A stretch of 10,192 bases of DNA, taken from positions 1 through 10,192 of the forward strand of contig CACXFY010000028.1 of assembly GCA_902767005.1 (NCBI GenBank). The letters run 5' to 3'. Positions 1 through 7,899 of the stretch are shown in pieces. The notes beneath the pieces were generated by a model. The model worked only from the letters and a program-made list of their open reading frames with translations. It made no database searches and was not told the DNA's origin. Both the position numbers and the translations under genes were made by a program. This DNA comes from an uncultured Erysipelotrichaceae bacterium. Its GTDB lineage: Bacteria; Bacillota_I; Bacilli_A; RF39; UBA660. Position 1 is the stretch's first letter. Each line of letters begins with the position of its first letter.

Positions 1-852
1 ACTGAAGAAGATATGGCTGAATCTAGTAAAGGACTTGATTTAAGTAGTGCTATTATTATTAATCCTAAGACTAATGATATGACTACTCCATTAATAGATC
101 AATTAGTTGAACTTAGAAGAGAAAAAGGTATGACTAGAGAAGAAGCTGAAAATTTAATGTTGAATGATTATATGTATTATGCTTGTATGCTAGTTAAGAT
201 GGGGCTTGCTGATGGTGTTGTATCAGGTGCATGTCATTCTTCTGCTAATACGTTAAGACCGGCTCTTCAAATTATTAAAGCTAATAAAGATGTTCCTTTA
301 GTTTCTGCTTTCTTCTTAATGGTTGTTCCTAATTGTGAATATGGAGCTAATGGTACTTTTATATTTGCAGATAGTGGTTTGGTACAACAACCTAATAGTG
401 AAGAATTAGCTGCTATTGCGGCTAGTAGTGCTAAGAGTTTTAAAGATTTAGTTGAAGTTGATCCTGTGGTAGCAATGTTATCTCATTCTACTAAGGGTAG
501 TGCTAAACATGAGGATGTTGATAAAGTAGTAGAAGCAGTTAAGATAGCTAATGAAAAATATCCAGAATATTTAATAGATGGTGAATTACAAACAGATGCA
601 GCTATTGATATGGAGATTGCAAAGATGAAAGCTCCTGATTCTAAAGTTGCTGGACATGCTAATGTATTAATATTTCCAGATTTAGATGCTGGTAATAATG
701 GATATAAATTAGTACAAAGACTTGCTAAGGCTGAAGCTTATGGACCAATTACTCAAGGTATTGCTAATCCAATTAATGACTTAAGTCGAGGATGTAGTGT
801 TGATGATATAGTTGGTGTTGTTGCTATTACAGCTGTTCAAGCACAAAATTAA
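1..852 (+). CDS. pta: Phosphate acetyltransferase, 3' part (5' end outside window)
   Basis: Cytoplasmic enzyme that interconverts acetyl-CoA plus phosphate and acetyl phosphate plus CoA; with acetate kinase it gives ATP from overflow or fermentative metabolism. The frame is open from base 1 (T-E-E-D before the Met at 13), and that Met has no good ribosome site, so the gene continues to the left. 283 residues are visible against roughly 325-335 for the family, so some 50-60 N-terminal residues are missing. Typical Pta blocks, numbered from the Met at 13, are GLADGVVSGACHSS (about 65-78) running into LRPALQIIK, the STKGSAK block (159-165), the segment ending QTDAA (about 193-197), KAPDSKVAGHANVLIFPDL (206-224), and NDLSRGCS near the end (255-262). 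It stands alone on the plus strand, convergent with the minus-strand operon, and ends in a strong terminator. Identification rests on family recognition of these motifs. Confidence 0.95.
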   Translation, partial: TEEDMAESSKGLDLSSAIIINPKTNDMTTPLIDQLVELRREKGMTREEAENLMLNDYMYYACMLVKMGLADGVVSGACHSSANTLRPALQIIKANKDVPLVSAFFLMVVPNCEYGANGTFIFADSGLVQQPNSEELAAIAASSAKSFKDLVEVDPVVAMLSHSTKGSAKHEDVDKVVEAVKIANEKYPEYLIDGELQTDAAIDMEIAKMKAPDSKVAGHANVLIFPDLDAGNNGYKLVQRLAKAEAYGPITQGIANPINDLSRGCSVDDIVGVVAITAVQAQN

Positions 853-877
853 AGAGAGATTACTCTCTCTTTTTTTT
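851..877 (+). terminator. Intrinsic terminator of pta, possibly also serving the convergent operon
   Basis: A nine-base stem AAAGAGAGA (851-859) pairs with TCTCTCTTT (864-872) around a TTAC loop, followed by a run of eight T (870-877). The stem begins inside the TAA stop of pta. Read on the minus strand the same stem is followed only by a mixed AATTTTG tract, so termination of the opposing operon here is possible but weaker. The stop codon of the last operon gene (876-878) lies inside the T tract, so the two convergent transcripts overlap at this element. Confidence 0.88.
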
Positions 878-2369
878 ATCTAAAAATAATATAGATTTTA
901 TCTTTTTCATATGATATATCTGTTTTTTGTTCTAACATAACATTTGCTTTTTTGTCTTTCATTTCTTTTACTTTTAAGTCTTTATCAATATAAGCTTGTA
1001 AGGCACATTCTAATCCCCAAGTACATGCACTTACTCTTACATTATTAAAGTTATAGAAGACACCTGGATAATTAGGTCTATCTAAGTGCTTTATATCATA
1101 ATATATTGTTTTTACTTTGATATTATTATCTTTTTCATAGTTTTTAACTTTATCTTTATATATTTCTAAATACTCTATATCAGATTTATATCTCTTAAAA
1201 TCTTTATATGTATTATAGAAAAGAGAACAACTACATTTTACAAAGAAATATGAACCTATTATTAATACTAATAATAAATAATAGTTATTTATTTTCTTTT
1301 CTCTTTTTTCATGTAATAGTGTTGAACCTACTATTAAGAATCCTATTAGTGCTCCAAAAGATAATAGTAATCTTGAACTAGTATAATTTAAATCAGTCTT
1401 CATTACTAGGTTTGGTACGAATGGTGCTAATACTGTTAGTGATGCTACTAAACCTATATAGAAGATATATTTATAATCTTTTTTAAACGTTACTAATATT
1501 CTAGATAATATTAATAAAGCTAAAACTGTATAAGAGTATCTAAATATTTGAGCATGTATAACACTTTGCATTCTTTCGTTAGTAAGTCTTATATGATCTC
1601 TAATAATAAATAGATTCTTTATAAAATCAATATTTCCTACTTTATTATGAAGTGCTCCAGTCAAATTTACATATAATTGTAGTGAAATAAATTCTATAAT
1701 ACAACTTATTCCAAAGACTAAGGCATATATAATAATCTTTTTATAATTCTCTTTTATATAATCAAGTATTGATAGTTTTTGATTATTTAAAATATTTACT
1801 AATATTACAATTGGTATAAAGTAGCAGATACTTCCTTGATATAAGAAGTTTGCACATATCATCATTATTAAAGATACAATAAAGTTTCTTTTATTTATTT
1901 CAGTACCAATTTTTATTGCCGCTAATATTGATATATATACTGATAGAGACATACAAAATGCTTCTTCAAATATTAATATACCTTCAGTGAACGGATTAAA
2001 TATTATTAAGGTAGATCCTAATAATAAAGTTAATTTATATAATACGTTATCAGCTATTTTTGGTTTTACAGTAGTATATATTTTTACTACTGATAACGAT
2101 AAAAAGGTTATCGATAATATCTGTGTTAATACTGATAATACATCATGTGGTATCTTAATAATATCAAAGAATATCCAAATAAAAGCTGTTAAAAATCTTC
2201 CTGCTATAAAGAAGTTTTCAGCATAAGCAGAATATGATTTTGCTAATTGACAATAGCCATCTAAAACATAAGATGGATAATATAAAAATATTGTTATAAC
2301 ACTACCATATAAAAATACTAATAAGAATAATAATTTTTTGTTTTCAAGTAGTTTTTTTAAGTATTTCAT
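876..2369 (-). CDS. Large multi-pass membrane protein, possible GtrII-like glycosyltransferase
   Basis: A 497-residue integral membrane protein. About ten to eleven hydrophobic segments are visible, at roughly residues 13-31, 60-72, 78-96, 113-127, 135-155, 163-195 (two), 211-230, 279-297, 301-319, 333-351 and 362-380. A soluble C-terminal tail of about 110 Lys/Tyr/Asp-rich residues follows. The early PSYVLDGYCQL (32-42), AGRFLTA (56-62), NPFTEG (125-130) and FLYQGS (175-180) resemble GtrII-group (O-antigen glucosyltransferase-like) proteins, which move sugars from a lipid carrier on the outer membrane face; this is a motif impression, and a polymer-modifying role is inference. The start is the ATG at 2369, preceded by GGAGG eight bases upstream; the longer reading with TTG at 2384 would start within that ribosome site. 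Last gene of the operon, 28 bases after the permease-like gene. A lipid flippase or other GT-C-type enzyme remains possible. Confidence 0.55.
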   Translation of the reverse strand: MKYLKKLLENKKLLFLLVFLYGSVITIFLYYPSYVLDGYCQLAKSYSAYAENFFIAGRFLTAFIWIFFDIIKIPHDVLSVLTQILSITFLSLSVVKIYTTVKPKIADNVLYKLTLLLGSTLIIFNPFTEGILIFEEAFCMSLSVYISILAAIKIGTEINKRNFIVSLIMMICANFLYQGSICYFIPIVILVNILNNQKLSILDYIKENYKKIIIYALVFGISCIIEFISLQLYVNLTGALHNKVGNIDFIKNLFIIRDHIRLTNERMQSVIHAQIFRYSYTVLALLILSRILVTFKKDYKYIFYIGLVASLTVLAPFVPNLVMKTDLNYTSSRLLLSFGALIGFLIVGSTLLHEKREKKINNYYLLLVLIIGSYFFVKCSCSLFYNTYKDFKRYKSDIEYLEIYKDKVKNYEKDNNIKVKTIYYDIKHLDRPNYPGVFYNFNNVRVSACTWGLECALQAYIDKDLKVKEMKDKKANVMLEQKTDISYEKDKIYIIFR

Positions 2370-2377
2370 AGTTATTT

Positions 2378-2382
2378 CCTCC
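2378..2382 (-). promoter_or_regulatory. Ribosome binding site (GGAGG) for the GtrII-like gene
   Basis: GGAGG on the minus strand lies eight bases before the ATG at 2369. It decides the start, because the in-frame TTG at 2384 overlaps the site itself. Confidence 0.8.
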
Positions 2383-2397
2383 AAGTAATTTGTTTAA

Positions 2398-3147
2398 TTA
2401 TTTTAGCACAACGTTAATAATAAAGTCTAGTAACATAGGTATTCCTATTACTATAGTTATTAATAATTTTTGATTAGCTTTTAATTTTACTAGTAACTTA
2501 TTAATTAATGGTTGGATTGTATATAGTAAGAAAGTTCCACCTATGGCAAAATTTCTTGAAGCATCCCAGTTTACTCGAGCATTGATATTTAGGAAGTCTT
2601 TTGTATAATCCCATAATAATTTATGACTCATTTTATCAATAGCAAAATGTGATACATATTCTATTACAGTAGTTATTATCCATATTAGTAAGAATACTAA
2701 GAAGATTGTTGTATTAAAATTTTTAATCTTTTTAGATTTAGTTTTCTTAATAAATATATTTACTAGTGTTATTATTACTACATTTATTAATATTAATACT
2801 AATCCATAATCCTTTAAATAATCTATTGGATTTAATATTTTTGGAGTAGTTGTATACTCTATTATTGTAGTATAAATAAAGGTAATTATTACAAATAAGG
2901 AGATACTAGTATATATTGGATTACTTGCTGGATGTTTCTTTTTCATAAACTTTCCTAAACAGATTAATAATATTAATAATCCAAAACCATATATAGGTAG
3001 GAATGGACCAAATAAAACACCTCTATTTATCCATTCATGTGGCGCTACGACAAATCTCATCCATAATACTTCATATAGCCAACCTATTAGAGCGTATACA
3101 CAAAATATGATATAGTAATCACTAAATTTTTCTAAAAACTTTTTCAT
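2398..3147 (-). CDS. CmpB-type membrane protein ('putative ABC-transporter type IV' family)
   Basis: A 249-residue polytopic membrane protein with about six hydrophobic segments (near 11-28, 47-65, 80-97, 114-133, 147-164 and 228-246). It carries the signature blocks of the PF06541-type family: IGWLYEV (21-27), NRGVLFGPFLPIYGFG (41-56), an IEYVSHF stretch (162-168), and WDYTKDFLNINARV (179-192). The family is named as a putative ABC permease, but no ATPase or binding-protein gene is adjacent here and its substrate is not known to me. The start is the ATG at 3147, whose first base is the last base of the ung TAA stop (TAATG), implying translational coupling. GGAGAG lies seven bases upstream; the in-frame TTG at 3162 overlaps this site and is rejected. 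Family assignment is fairly secure, function is open. Confidence 0.82.
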   Translation of the reverse strand: MKKFLEKFSDYYIIFCVYALIGWLYEVLWMRFVVAPHEWINRGVLFGPFLPIYGFGLLILLICLGKFMKKKHPASNPIYTSISLFVIITFIYTTIIEYTTTPKILNPIDYLKDYGLVLILINVVIITLVNIFIKKTKSKKIKNFNTTIFLVFLLIWIITTVIEYVSHFAIDKMSHKLLWDYTKDFLNINARVNWDASRNFAIGGTFLLYTIQPLINKLLVKLKANQKLLITIVIGIPMLLDFIINVVLK

Positions 3148-3809
3148 TATTCGACTCTCCAATCTATTTCTTTTATATTATTCTTTTTTAAAAATTCATT
3201 TGTTTTAGAGAAGGGCTTACTACCAAAGAAACCATTATATGCTGAAAATGGTGATGGATGAGCAGACTCTATTACTAAATGAATTGGATTTGTTATTAAC
3301 TTTTTCTTGGCTCTTGCGTAACTACCCCATAGTATAAATACTATTGGTGTATCTTTCTTGTTTAAAAGTTTAATTACGTCATCTGTAAATATTTCCCAAC
3401 CTTTATCTTTATGAGAAGTTGGTTTATGTTCTTCTACTGTAAGTACTGCATTTAGTAATAAAACTCCTTCTTTTGACCATTTTTTTAATGAGTTAACTTC
3501 TGGAAATGGTATTTTTAAATCACTTTCAAGCTCTTTAAAGATATTTTTTAGTGATGGTGGTTTTAGTACTTCATTACTTACAGAAAAGGATAATCCTTCA
3601 GCTTGTTTTGGTCCATGATATGGATCTTGGCCTAATATGACAACTTTTACATTATCGTAATCTGTATATATAAAAGCATTAAATACTTCATTTGGTTTTG
3701 GATATATTGTTTTTTCTTTATACTCTTCTTTTATAAAATTCATTAGATTTATAAAATATTCTTTTTTATATTCTTCTTCTAATAATTTATCCCAACTATT
3801 ACCTATCAT
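3147..3809 (-). CDS. ung: Uracil-DNA glycosylase, family 1
   Basis: Removes uracil from DNA (from cytosine deamination or dUMP misincorporation), the first step of base excision repair. The 220-residue protein has the full family 1 set: GQDPYHG (60-66) with the catalytic Asp at 62, the LLLNAVLTV block (117-125) with the uracil-binding Asn at 120, and AHPSPFSA (183-190) with the catalytic His at 184, followed by a GFFGSKPFSKTNEFL-type helix. Length is normal for bacterial Ung. The start chosen is the ATG at 3809, with AGGTGA five bases upstream; the in-frame GTG at 3818 lies in that ribosome site. The gene follows rlmH closely, with the rlmH TAG (3821-3819) merging into the ribosome site, and its own stop overlaps the next start. 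Nothing looks degenerate. Confidence 0.97.
   Translation of the reverse strand: MIGNSWDKLLEEEYKKEYFINLMNFIKEEYKEKTIYPKPNEVFNAFIYTDYDNVKVVILGQDPYHGPKQAEGLSFSVSNEVLKPPSLKNIFKELESDLKIPFPEVNSLKKWSKEGVLLLNAVLTVEEHKPTSHKDKGWEIFTDDVIKLLNKKDTPIVFILWGSYARAKKKLITNPIHLVIESAHPSPFSAYNGFFGSKPFSKTNEFLKKNNIKEIDWRVE
3155..3160 (-). promoter_or_regulatory. Ribosome binding site (GGAGAG) inside the ung 3' end
   Basis: GGAGAG on the minus strand sits seven bases before the ATG at 3147 and is part of the last ung codons. It fixes the start of the CmpB-type gene and fits coupled translation through the TAATG overlap. Confidence 0.7.
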
Positions 3810-3814
3810 ATTAA

Positions 3815-3820
3815 TCACCT
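3815..3820 (-). promoter_or_regulatory. Ribosome binding site (AGGTGA) for ung
   Basis: AGGTGA lies five bases before the ATG at 3809 and shares bases with the rlmH TAG stop. It makes the ATG a better start than the GTG at 3818, which lies within the site. Confidence 0.7.
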
Positions 3821-4274
3821 ATTTATGATAACTTTCATTATTTATTATTTTAAATGAACGATATATTTGTTCTAAAAGAAGTACTCTAAATAATTGATGT
3901 GGAAAAGTCATTTTAGAGAAAGATAAATGATAATTAGATCTTTCTATTACTTTATTACTTAATCCATAACTTCCTCCGATTATGAAAGTAATATTACTAT
4001 TTTCTATTAAAACATTATTAATTTTACTAGCTAATTCTGTAGAACTTAGTTCTTTTCCTTGAATTTCTAGAGTGATTATATAATCTTTATCATTTATTTT
4101 ATTTAGTATTTTTTCTCCTTCTAGTTCTTTAGCTTTTTCTTCTTCTACTTTTCCTTCATCTTTTATTTCTATTATTTCTAAATTTGTATATTTAGATAGT
4201 CTTTTTTTATATTCTTCGATAGCATCTTTTAGATACTTTTCTTTTATAGATCCAACTGTAATTATTTTTATCAT
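3819..4274 (-). CDS. rlmH: 23S rRNA (pseudouridine1915-N3)-methyltransferase RlmH
   Basis: SPOUT-class methyltransferase that uses S-adenosylmethionine to methylate pseudouridine 1915 in helix 69 of 23S rRNA, on assembled 70S ribosomes. The 151-residue product is close to the family length of about 155-160. Visible signatures are the MIKIITVGSIKEKYL start, the SAM-binding glycine loop FIIGGSYGL (97-105), and the C-terminal block SKMTFPHQLFRVLLLEQIYR (120-139) ending in SYHK, the usual end of RlmH. SYG replaces the commoner SLG in the loop, probably neutral. The start is the ATG at 4274, with GAGGTG just upstream; the TTG at 4286 would begin inside the ribosome site region. One base separates it from the stop of the preceding WalJ-like gene. 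Confidence 0.96.
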   Translation of the reverse strand: MIKIITVGSIKEKYLKDAIEEYKKRLSKYTNLEIIEIKDEGKVEEEKAKELEGEKILNKINDKDYIITLEIQGKELSSTELASKINNVLIENSNITFIIGGSYGLSNKVIERSNYHLSFSKMTFPHQLFRVLLLEQIYRSFKIINNESYHK

Positions 4275-4275
4275 A

Positions 4276-5052
4276 TTACACCTCAATCATTTTAGTTTCT
4301 TCATATTGTCTAGCAATTAATACTTCGATATTTTTATTTAATTCTTGGTCTTTTATGGCTTCTAGAGCTTTTTCTTCAGTATTATTTTTTTCACTTAAAT
4401 GAGCTAAAACTATATATTTAGTTTTTTCTCCTACGATCTTTTTTAAGTATTTAGCAGTAGTTGTATTAGATAAGTGTCCTTGATCAGATATTACTCTTTC
4501 TTTTAAGAATCTTGGATAAGGACCATCCATTAACATTATTTCATCATGATTACTTTCTATTATATATATATTATGATTAATCATTTTATTTAAGTATTTT
4601 CTATTTATATAGCCTGTATCTGTTACATATACTAGACTTTTATCTTCATATTTTATTATGAATCCAACGGAATATGGAGCATCGTGTGATGTATGTATTA
4701 ACTCTATATCTACATCATTTATATTAAATAGATCATCGACAAATATACACCTATAATAAGGTATTATATCTTGTAATCCATCATACATAGCTTCTGGTAT
4801 ATAAAAGTATAGTTTAGTCTTATTTACTAGTGTTTTTAGGCCTTTTATATGGTCATTATGATTATGTGTTATTAATACTCCTGAAAAATCCGTAAAAGAA
4901 AGGGAATTTTCTTCTAAACTTTTCTTTAAAGTTAAGTAGGAAATTCCCATATCTATTATTATTTTAGTTTCATTACATAACACTATTGCACAATTTCCTT
5001 TAGAACCTGAAGCTATTACTTTAGCTTTAATTTTAGTAAAAGGACATGGCAT
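4276..5052 (-). CDS. walJ: WalJ/YycJ-like metallo-beta-lactamase-fold hydrolase
   Basis: A 258-residue cytoplasmic protein of the metallo-beta-lactamase fold, resembling WalJ/YycJ, often encoded with the WalRK cell-wall regulators and linked in the literature to coordinating replication with division, with nuclease activity suggested. It starts KAKVIASGSKGNCAI (9-23), the typical WalJ opening. Metal ligands are complete: HNHNDH (63-68), His123 in HDAPYSVG, Asp145 in VTDTG, and His218 in LAHLS; GHLSN (192-196) is also characteristic. The ATG at 5052 lies within the 3' end of the peptidase gene (20-base overlap), with GAGGAGGT ten bases upstream inside that gene. No walR or walK lies in the window, so the symbol rests on resemblance, not on context with its usual partners. 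A general nuclease of the same fold is the alternative. Confidence 0.85.
   Translation of the reverse strand: MPCPFTKIKAKVIASGSKGNCAIVLCNETKIIIDMGISYLTLKKSLEENSLSFTDFSGVLITHNHNDHIKGLKTLVNKTKLYFYIPEAMYDGLQDIIPYYRCIFVDDLFNINDVDIELIHTSHDAPYSVGFIIKYEDKSLVYVTDTGYINRKYLNKMINHNIYIIESNHDEIMLMDGPYPRFLKERVISDQGHLSNTTTAKYLKKIVGEKTKYIVLAHLSEKNNTEEKALEAIKDQELNKNIEVLIARQYEETKMIEV
4279..4284 (-). promoter_or_regulatory. Ribosome binding site (GAGGTG) for rlmH
   Basis: GAGGTG overlaps the 3' codons and stop of the WalJ-like gene and lies four bases before the ATG at 4274 (six from the GAGG core). It supports the ATG over the in-frame TTG at 4286. Confidence 0.65.
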
Positions 5053-6529
5053 TTAGTGCTCTACCTCCTCGATATGGATATCCTTGCCATATAGCAAAGT
5101 GTAAGTGTACTCCTGTTGCTGCTCCGGTTTGTCCCATTCCGCCGATTACTTGTCCTTTTTCAACATGTTGACCAACACTTACATAACGACAACCTACACA
5201 TAGATGAGCGTACATTGAATAATAACCGTTGTGATGGTCTATAGTAATAAATTGTCCATTATCATATTTAGATCCTGATTGTACTACTGTTCCTGATTGA
5301 GCAGCAAATATATTAGATCCATATCCACAACCTGCTATATCTGTACCATCATGTAATACTCCCCAACGCCAACCAAATGGACTTGAGACTGAAGAACATG
5401 TTGCTGGCCATCCCCATTGTCCTTTTGTAGGTACAACAGTTCCATAACCACCACCATAGTATGCAGATTGTCTTCCACCTTTTGTAATTATTTCTTTTAT
5501 TGGTTCTTTTATTACTTCAGTTGAAACGGTAACAACATTTGTTGTTTCTCCGTTTATTTTTTGAATCTTTTGAGTTACTTTATTCTCCCCTTTTACTCCT
5601 TTTTGAGTTACTTGAGTATATCCAATATCTTTATTATTGTCATATTTAGTTTCACTTGGATAATTCTTTTGTTCTTTAAATACAACGTGATCTTCTTCAA
5701 CAACACTAAATTGTGGATGAATACTAATAATTGATACTTCTTGTCCAGATGATAATAAGCTGTTTTCGTCGTTTAAAGTTGGATTAGCAATTAAAAATTC
5801 ATCTACAGATAATTTGTTATTGAAAGCTATATCTGATATAGAATCTCCTGCTTTTACTATATATTTAGACTCTTTAGCATCTGGTCCAAACATTAAGTAA
5901 CTAGTTAATTCTTTTTCTGTTTGATATATTTTCTTATTTACTGGAATATTTTGTTTTTTAATAGTAATTTTATTCTTTATATAGATATTTTCAATTAATT
6001 TTCCAGTATCTTCTATTGGTATTTGCTTATCTTCAGCAAATTTATTATAGTCATCTGATGATACAAATGATTTTACAGTAGTTTCTACTGCTTTTCTAAA
6101 TATAGGTTTTTCTAGAATATAAAGAGTTTGTGTTTTTCCTCTTATCTTCTTCCCATTTACATCTTTAGAATCAATTCCTTTTATTTTTACAACATAACCA
6201 CTAATAGTAAATGGAGAAATGTCTTTTATTTTCTCATAGATTTCTTTAGTAGTTTGAATATTGGTATTATATGTTTTTTCTTTAACGATACTTAAATCAG
6301 CTGGAGCATATACTTTATCTACTTTATATTTTCTTTTGATAGCTTCTTGCTGATTATCAATATATTTTTCTAAATCTTTCTTTGATTCTATAAGTCCTAG
6401 TGATTTTCCTTTTAAATAAACACGATATACTTGTTTTGGATTTTTAGATATAGTACTAAATCCAGATTGTGTTATAAAAATTGTAGGAATTAAGACTAAG
6501 ATTAGTAATAATCTAAGTTTTTTATACAC
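5033..6529 (-). CDS. Secreted LysM-G5-M23 family peptidoglycan endopeptidase
   Basis: A 498-residue exported protein predicted to cut peptide cross-bridges of peptidoglycan. Order: Lys/Arg start and hydrophobic signal or anchor (about 4-24); a long N-terminal region (30-220) of no domain I can name; LysM (about 223-269, beginning YIVKAGDSISDIA) that would bind the glycan; a G5-like domain (about 274-351, ending EVIKEPIKEIITKG); a Gly/Tyr-rich linker; and an M23 domain (about 383-485). The M23 zinc and catalytic residues are all present: His393 and Asp397 in HDGTD, His442 in YAHL, and His475 and His477 in HLHF. Four cysteines (378, 401, 444, 447) in the catalytic domain are unusual. Start is GTG at 6529 with GGAGG eight bases upstream, three bases after the dnaB stop. 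Its place next to a WalJ-like gene suggests a role in wall growth or separation (inference). Confidence 0.9.
   Translation of the reverse strand: MYKKLRLLLILVLIPTIFITQSGFSTISKNPKQVYRVYLKGKSLGLIESKKDLEKYIDNQQEAIKRKYKVDKVYAPADLSIVKEKTYNTNIQTTKEIYEKIKDISPFTISGYVVKIKGIDSKDVNGKKIRGKTQTLYILEKPIFRKAVETTVKSFVSSDDYNKFAEDKQIPIEDTGKLIENIYIKNKITIKKQNIPVNKKIYQTEKELTSYLMFGPDAKESKYIVKAGDSISDIAFNNKLSVDEFLIANPTLNDENSLLSSGQEVSIISIHPQFSVVEEDHVVFKEQKNYPSETKYDNNKDIGYTQVTQKGVKGENKVTQKIQKINGETTNVVTVSTEVIKEPIKEIITKGGRQSAYYGGGYGTVVPTKGQWGWPATCSSVSSPFGWRWGVLHDGTDIAGCGYGSNIFAAQSGTVVQSGSKYDNGQFITIDHHNGYYSMYAHLCVGCRYVSVGQHVEKGQVIGGMGQTGAATGVHLHFAIWQGYPYRGGRALNAMSFY
5063..5070 (-). promoter_or_regulatory. Ribosome binding site embedded in the peptidase coding sequence
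   Basis: GAGGAGGT on the minus strand, ten bases before the WalJ-like ATG at 5052, is also read as the Arg-Gly-Gly codons near the C-terminus of the peptidase. It shows that the 20-base gene overlap is real and that the downstream gene has its own strong initiation site. Confidence 0.75.
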
Positions 6530-6532
6530 TAG

Positions 6533-7885
6533 TTATTCCTCCTTTTGTTCTCTATCTCTTCTTAAATTTAAGAATGTAGAGGTATTCTTTTTAAATAACA
6601 ATTCTATTGTTGCGGTTGGTCCATTACGATGTTTTCCTATTATTAATTCACTTATACTATTATTGTCTTCTGATCTAGCTTCTTTATTATAGTAATCATC
6701 TCTATATAAGAAAGCTACTATATCAGCATCTTGTTCAATTGATCCTGATTCACGTAAATCACTCATTAATGGTCTTTTATCTTCACGGGATTCTACACTA
6801 CGTGATAATTGCGATAAAGCTATTACAGGAACATTTAATTCCATAGCTAGAGTTTTTAAGCTACGTGATATGTCTGATACTTCTTGTTGTCTATTAGCTC
6901 CATAGTTTCTTCCACCAGATATTAGTTGTAGATAGTCTATCACTATTAGGCTTAATCCTTTTTCTGAACTAGCTAATCTACGACATTTAGCTCTAATTTC
7001 TCCTATTGTTATTCCTGGTGTATCATCAATTACTAAATTAGTATTAGATAATTGTGATACAGCTTCATTTATTCTTTTCCAATCATTATTCATTAAATTA
7101 CCAGTTCTTAATTTAAAACCTTCTAATTGGCCTAAAGCTGATAATATACGCATCGCTAATTGTTCGGCACTCATTTCCATATTGAATACAGCTACTGATT
7201 TTTCTTGTGTCATAGCTACATGAGTAGCAAGATTTAAAGCAAAAGCTGTTTTTCCCATTGCTGGTCTAGCGGCGATAATTATCAATTCATTTGGATGTAG
7301 TCCTGTTGTCAAACGATCGAAGTCATACCATCCTGTTGCAAGACCTGTTATTTCACCTTTATTTTCTGATAATCTTTCTAGATCTTGTTGTGTTTTTGAT
7401 AAAACATCTTTTATACTTCTAAATTCACTTGCTTTTCTATTTTTAACAATATTTAATATTTTCTTTTCAGAATTATCTAATATTTCATTTACTGATTCAT
7501 CTGTAGAATAACCAGAACTAGCAATTTCTTGGGCAGTTTCTATTAAATTTCTTAGTATAGCTGATTCTTGTACTCCTTGGATGTAATAATCTATATTACT
7601 TGCAGTTGGAACGAAGTTTAATACTTCTGTTAAATATTCTACTCCGCCTACTTCGTTTAGTTCATTTTTCTTTTTTAAATAACTTGTTACTGTTGTTATA
7701 TCAATTGGTGTTGCTTCATCTGCTAGTGAAGTCATAGCCGCAAAAATCTTACCATTTTTATCACTATAAAAAGATTCTTGTGTTAAATTTTCACTTGCTT
7801 TTTGAAGAGCATATTTTGATAAGAAACAAGCCCCTAATACAGATTCTTCTGCTTCTAAATTATTAGGCATAGCTCTTTGTGGCAT
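6533..7885 (-). CDS. dnaB: Replicative DNA helicase DnaB (DnaC in B. subtilis naming)
   Basis: Hexameric 5'-3' helicase that unwinds DNA at the replication fork and contacts DnaG primase. The 450-residue length is normal, with no intein. The N-terminal collar domain starts MPQRAMPNNLEAEESVLG. The RecA-like domain has Walker A ARPAMGKT (206-213, Lys212, Thr213), the catalytic Glu237 in FNMEMS, Walker B VIDYLQL (315-321, Asp317), the sensor segment ALSQLSR (356-362), the DLRESGSIEQDAD block (376-388), and the arginine-finger motif KHRNG (418-422). The ATG at 7885 has GAGGTGA four to five bases upstream. It follows rplI by 14 bases, an arrangement common in Firmicutes, and precedes the peptidase gene by three. 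The C-terminus RDREQKEE is short and charged. Confidence 0.98.
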   Translation of the reverse strand: MPQRAMPNNLEAEESVLGACFLSKYALQKASENLTQESFYSDKNGKIFAAMTSLADEATPIDITTVTSYLKKKNELNEVGGVEYLTEVLNFVPTASNIDYYIQGVQESAILRNLIETAQEIASSGYSTDESVNEILDNSEKKILNIVKNRKASEFRSIKDVLSKTQQDLERLSENKGEITGLATGWYDFDRLTTGLHPNELIIIAARPAMGKTAFALNLATHVAMTQEKSVAVFNMEMSAEQLAMRILSALGQLEGFKLRTGNLMNNDWKRINEAVSQLSNTNLVIDDTPGITIGEIRAKCRRLASSEKGLSLIVIDYLQLISGGRNYGANRQQEVSDISRSLKTLAMELNVPVIALSQLSRSVESREDKRPLMSDLRESGSIEQDADIVAFLYRDDYYNKEARSEDNNSISELIIGKHRNGPTATIELLFKKNTSTFLNLRRDREQKEE

Positions 7886-7899
7886 ACTATCACCTCGCT

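Noticed and set aside
1987..2226. 79-codon plus-strand reading frame opposite the GtrII-like gene
   Set aside because: It lies wholly antisense to a well-supported membrane-protein gene, has no ribosome site and no recognisable sequence; it is a shadow frame.
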